Shown here piece by piece: positions 61,063 through 64,000 of a stretch of 64,000 nt of DNA. The notes under the pieces are model-generated. The model worked only from the letters and a program-made list of their open reading frames with translations, ran no database searches and was not told the origin of the DNA. The position numbers were made by a program, and so were the translations under genes. The number at the start of each line of letters is the position of its first letter. The first letter of the stretch is position 1. The DNA comes from TMP-7 sp038212445 (lineage in GTDB: Bacteria; Acidobacteriota; Terriglobia; Bryobacterales; Bryobacteraceae): the NCBI GenBank assembly GCA_038212445.1, contig JBBQUM010000002.1:1-64000 (forward strand), in the 5' to 3' direction.

Positions 61063-63531
61063 GTGTGGCGCGTACGTCCATATATGCGGTTTGTTTTCCG
61101 GCGACTTTTGAAGGCTCCCCTGTTCACCGTCATTGCGTTGGCCACGCTCGCGGTCGGCATTGGCGCAAATGCAGCCATCTTCACCGTCATACGCAGCGTT
61201 CTGCTCACGCCCCTTCCGTTTAATCAGCCTGACCGGCTGGTGGGCGTTTGGCACACGGCCCCGGGACTGAACTTCAAGACCCTGAATATGTCGCCCTCGC
61301 TTTATTTCACTTATCGCGAGGAGAGCAAGGTCTTCGAGAACGTCTCGATGTGGAACGACGGCGCCGCCAGCGTCACCGGCCTCGCTGAACCGGAGCGCGT
61401 CGACACGCTGGAATTCAATTGGACGGCGCTGCCCACGCTTCAGGTTCAGCCCGCGCTCGGCAGAAACTTTACTGAAAAAGATGACTCCGCGGGAATGCCT
61501 GAGACGGTGATCCTGAGCCATACCTACTGGCAAAAGAAGTTCGGCGGCGACCCCGCGGCGCTCGGCAAGCGGATCATGGTGGACGGCAAGGCACGCGAGA
61601 TTATCGGCGTCATGCCGTCGAACTTTCGCTTTCTCAATGAGGATCCCGCTCTTATTCTCCCCTTCCAGGTCGATCGCTCGAAGGTGTTCTTCGGCAACTT
61701 CAGCTACCAGGGATTGGCCCGCCTCAAACCGGGCGTAACCGTGGAAGCGGCCAATGCAGATGTTGCCCGGATGATCCCCATGTCGATACAGAAGTTCCCC
61801 ATGCCCCCAGGCTTCAGCGTCGAAATGTTCAAGCAGGCGCGCGTAGGTCCCAATCTCCACCTGCTGCATGAGGACCTGGTGGGCGACATCGGCAAGGTGC
61901 TTTGGGTGCTGATGGGAACTGTCGGGATCGTTCTGTTTATTGCGTGCGCCAATGTCGCGAACTTATTCCTGGTGCGCGCTGAAGGGCGTCAACAGGAGAT
62001 GGCTGTACGCGCTGCGCTCGGCGCCGGCTTTGGACGGCTTTCGCGGGAGATGCTGGGCGAGAGTGTTTCACTTGGAGTCGTCGGGGGTCTGCTGGGCCTC
62101 GGTCTCGCATATGGCGGAGTCCAGTTGCTCAAGGTGCTTGGACCCTCGGGACTGCCGCGCCTCAGTGAGATCGCCATCGACCCGGCAGTGGTCGTCTTTA
62201 CGCTCGTGATATCGATCGTGGCGGGAATGCTTTTCGGTGTGATTCCGGTGTTCCGCTTTGGCCATTCTCAATTGGGCACGACGCTCAAGCAGGGTGGTCG
62301 CGGATCAAGCGATGGACGCAACCGGCAGCGGACGCGTGGACTGCTTGCGGTGGTCCAGGTAGCGCTGGCGCTGGTGCTGCTGATCGGCAGCGGCTTGATG
62401 ATTCGGACGTTCCAGGCGATGCGCAACGTGCAGCCTGGGTTTACCAAGCCCGAGGAAGTTCTGATTTTCCGCGTCACGATTCCGGATGCGGTGATCAAGG
62501 ATCCGGAACAAACGGTTCGCGCGTTCGAATCCATCCTTCACCGGCTGGAAGAAATTCCAGGTGTCACGTCCGCCTCACTGGCCAACACCTTCACCATGTC
62601 CGGCGGTCAGAATAACGACCCAGTGTTCGTTGAGGACAAGCCCACGCCCGAGGGTCAGATTCCACCCATCCGCCGCTACAAGTGGGTGGCGCCTGGATCT
62701 TTTCGCACCATGGGCAACCCGATAAAGGCCGGCCGCGACATCGCCTGGGATGACGTTTACAACATGCGGAATGTGGTGCTGGTGAGCGAAAACTTCGCCC
62801 GCGCCACCTGGGGAGATGCTCGCAACGCGCTCGGCAAGAGAATCCGCGAAAGACCCAACGGGACTTGGCGCGAAGTAATCGGCGTGGCCGGCGAGGAGCG
62901 CGACGACGGCGTCAATCAACCCGCTCCGTCGGTGATTTACTGGCCGATGATGGCCCGCGACATCTGGGATGACAAAGTCCACGTGAACCGCTGGATGATG
63001 GTGGGCGTGCGCAGTCCGCGAGTAGGCTCGCAGGGCTTTCTGGACGATGTTCGCAAAGCTGTGTGGAGCGTCAACTCCAGCCTGCCCCTGGCGAACGTTC
63101 GCACGATGAAGAAGGTCTATGACCGCTCGATGCAGACCACGTCATTCACGCTGGTGATGCTTGGAATCGCCGCCGCAATGGCTGTTCTGCTCGGCATCGT
63201 CGGCATCTACGGCGTCATCGCGTACTCTGTGACGCAGCGAACCCGCGAAATCGGTATCCGGCTTGCGCTCGGCGCTCAGAAAAGCGACGTTACCGGAATG
63301 TTTGTCCGGCACGGGCTCATCCTGACTGGCGTCGGCATCGCTACCGGCCTGGCTGCCGCTTTCGGCCTCACACGCCTGATGTCGACTCTGCTTTTCGGCG
63401 TGAATGCAACCGACCCAGTGACTTACCTGGCAGTGTCCGCAGTCCTGATTCTGGCCGCCTTCACCGCCAGCTATCTTCCGGCTCGGCGCGCCACGGCAGT
63501 GGATCCGGTAACTTCGCTCAGATCGGAATAA
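61063..63531 (+). CDS. Acidobacterial-type duplicated orphan permease, copy 2
   Basis: An 822-residue permease divergent from copy 1. FRRLLKAPLFTVIALATLAV and GIGANAAIFTVIRSVLL give the first MacB/FtsX span, LFIACANVANLFLVRAEGRQ and ALGAGFGRLSREMLGES the first core, and AAAMAVLLGIVGIYGVIAYS to SYLPARRATAVDPVTSLRSE the second. The start is uncertain: GTG 61063 or ATG 61084 (MRFVFRRLLKAPLF), which looks more family-like. No ATPase partner is nearby. Confidence 0.9.
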   Translation: MWRVRPYMRFVFRRLLKAPLFTVIALATLAVGIGANAAIFTVIRSVLLTPLPFNQPDRLVGVWHTAPGLNFKTLNMSPSLYFTYREESKVFENVSMWNDGAASVTGLAEPERVDTLEFNWTALPTLQVQPALGRNFTEKDDSAGMPETVILSHTYWQKKFGGDPAALGKRIMVDGKAREIIGVMPSNFRFLNEDPALILPFQVDRSKVFFGNFSYQGLARLKPGVTVEAANADVARMIPMSIQKFPMPPGFSVEMFKQARVGPNLHLLHEDLVGDIGKVLWVLMGTVGIVLFIACANVANLFLVRAEGRQQEMAVRAALGAGFGRLSREMLGESVSLGVVGGLLGLGLAYGGVQLLKVLGPSGLPRLSEIAIDPAVVVFTLVISIVAGMLFGVIPVFRFGHSQLGTTLKQGGRGSSDGRNRQRTRGLLAVVQVALALVLLIGSGLMIRTFQAMRNVQPGFTKPEEVLIFRVTIPDAVIKDPEQTVRAFESILHRLEEIPGVTSASLANTFTMSGGQNNDPVFVEDKPTPEGQIPPIRRYKWVAPGSFRTMGNPIKAGRDIAWDDVYNMRNVVLVSENFARATWGDARNALGKRIRERPNGTWREVIGVAGEERDDGVNQPAPSVIYWPMMARDIWDDKVHVNRWMMVGVRSPRVGSQGFLDDVRKAVWSVNSSLPLANVRTMKKVYDRSMQTTSFTLVMLGIAAAMAVLLGIVGIYGVIAYSVTQRTREIGIRLALGAQKSDVTGMFVRHGLILTGVGIATGLAAAFGLTRLMSTLLFGVNATDPVTYLAVSAVLILAAFTASYLPARRATAVDPVTSLRSE

Positions 63532-63533
63532 TC

Positions 63534-63842
63534 CTAGGCCGGCGGCATCGTGGCCCGGACACGGTTGCGGTACCCAATGTTCTGAGCGATGACGCGGCGA
63601 TACTCCTCCACGTCCACGTCGCGCTCGGAACAGGCGAGTAGCAAGGAACCTTCGTCGGTGAAGTTGCCGTCCCAGGCAACGATCTGCTCGTCGGTCCAGT
63701 CGGGACGATACTGTTGGAGTTTCTCTTCCGCCATGCGGTCGAAATAGGCTCGCAGGTTGACGGCGGTCTCGTCGGGATCGACGTCGAACGGCTCCTGCTC
63801 GAAGTTCCAGACAGGCTGTTTGAATATCGTATCGGTGGCCAT
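63534..63842 (-). CDS. Hypothetical 102-residue acidic protein
   Basis: A small cytoplasmic-looking protein beginning MATDTIFKQPVWNFEQEPFD, with acidic/aromatic segments (FDRMAEEKLQQYRPDWTDEQ; SERDVDVEEYRRVIAQ). GGAGGG precedes ATG 63842 at five bases, so this start is preferred. An upstream ATG at 63854 overlaps the SDR stop (TAATG). It is convergent with the permease. No family is recognised. Confidence 0.5.
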   Translation of the reverse strand: MATDTIFKQPVWNFEQEPFDVDPDETAVNLRAYFDRMAEEKLQQYRPDWTDEQIVAWDGNFTDEGSLLLACSERDVDVEEYRRVIAQNIGYRNRVRATMPPA

Positions 63843-63853
63843 AGCGCCCTCCA

Positions 63854-64000
63854 TTATTCCACGCCTGCGACCTTGGCCTGCAGACGCCTCATGCCGCGGA
63901 TCCAGCGATCGTAGTCATTCGCTTTGCGCCGGAAGTATTCGGCCACTTCCGGATGCGGCAGAATCAGGAACCGTTCGTCACGGATTCCCTGTTCCACCAT
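63854..64000 (-). CDS. 3' end of a short-chain dehydrogenase, cut by the window edge
   Basis: The last 48 codons of a gene continuing beyond 64000: GIRDERFLILPHPEVAEYFR followed by KANDYDRWIRGMRRLQAKV. This C-terminal helix pattern, with LPHPEV and DRWxRGMRRL, matches SDR-family oxidoreductases. The stop is TAA 63854-63856, sharing one base with a possible ATG of the next gene. Function beyond the SDR family cannot be judged. Confidence 0.65.
   Translation of the reverse strand: MVEQGIRDERFLILPHPEVAEYFRRKANDYDRWIRGMRRLQAKVAGVE

Noticed and set aside
60802..61869. 355-codon minus-strand frame at the permease junction
   Set aside because: Antisense of copy 2 of the orphan permease with no motif.
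1..64000. General recoding of TAG to an amino acid
   Set aside because: Many intact genes end in TAG at their normal family length (for example kdgK and opcA), so only local effects at the barrel gene are considered.
1..64000. tRNA, rRNA, CRISPR, insertion sequence or prophage
   Set aside because: No cloverleaf, rRNA motif, regularly spaced repeat with spacers, transposase or phage gene was recognised by eye; a covariance-model search would be needed to exclude small RNAs.

Overview
The window is a GC-rich stretch of a Gram-negative, saprophytic-looking bacterium, most consistent with an acidobacterium of the Bryobacterales/Candidatus Solibacter type. The inference rests on gene content: two very large MacB/FtsX permeases without an ATPase partner (the acidobacterial duplicated orphan permease type), a secreted GH2 and a GH106-like glycosidase, a PorT-like outer-membrane barrel, paired Tat-type ferritin-like proteins, an ECF sigma/CpxP-like unit and a zwf-opcA-pgl operon. 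I saw no tRNA, rRNA, CRISPR array, insertion sequence or prophage.

Layout. 0-10 kb: carbohydrate use (GH2 beta-galactosidase-like enzyme, a nucleotidase-like/beta-barrel fusion, GH106-like rhamnosidase, KDG-type sugar kinase) followed by a barrel gene broken by three in-frame amber codons. 10-18 kb: an aldo/keto-reductase-like protein, a 48-residue membrane peptide, two ferritin-like proteins, an APC permease, and pcrA/uvrD translationally coupled to a 52-residue Lys/Arg-rich protein. 18-25 kb: a 54-residue coiled-coil peptide, ECF sigma factor with a membrane partner and a CpxP-like protein, a Tat-exported Gfo/Idh/MocA oxidoreductase, a GT4 glycosyltransferase, a HEAT/SEC-C protein, a SagB-like nitroreductase and an SDR.

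25-30 kb is a conserved housekeeping block on the minus strand in the order apt-ispE-prs-rplY-pth-rpsF-rpsR-rplI. 30-39.4 kb is a tightly packed ten-gene minus-strand operon: GYF/RDD, zinc-ribbon/B-box membrane protein, PH-like membrane protein, B-box membrane protein, DUF4129, DUF4350, MoxR, DUF58, SpoIIM-like, RDD. Most junctions overlap by four bases or lie within three, which suggests one co-translated membrane-associated MoxR system.

39-47 kb holds acylphosphatase, a lipid-type glycosyltransferase, a large alpha/beta hydrolase and the oxidative pentose phosphate operon zwf-opcA-pgl. 46.9-47.4 kb contains a decayed tandem duplication covering the 3' ends of two convergent genes. 47-58.5 kb holds a coiled-coil membrane protein, nth, a TPR membrane protein, SRPBCC and nitroreductase-like proteins, a zinc-ribbon membrane protein with 20-residue repeats, nadD, hemB, DinB and a GT39-like protein. 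The window ends with two divergent orphan permeases and the 3' end of an SDR gene.

Starts were chosen by signal peptides, Shine-Dalgarno matches and overlaps with upstream stop codons. Family assignments are by motif recognition from translated sequence, with no database search.
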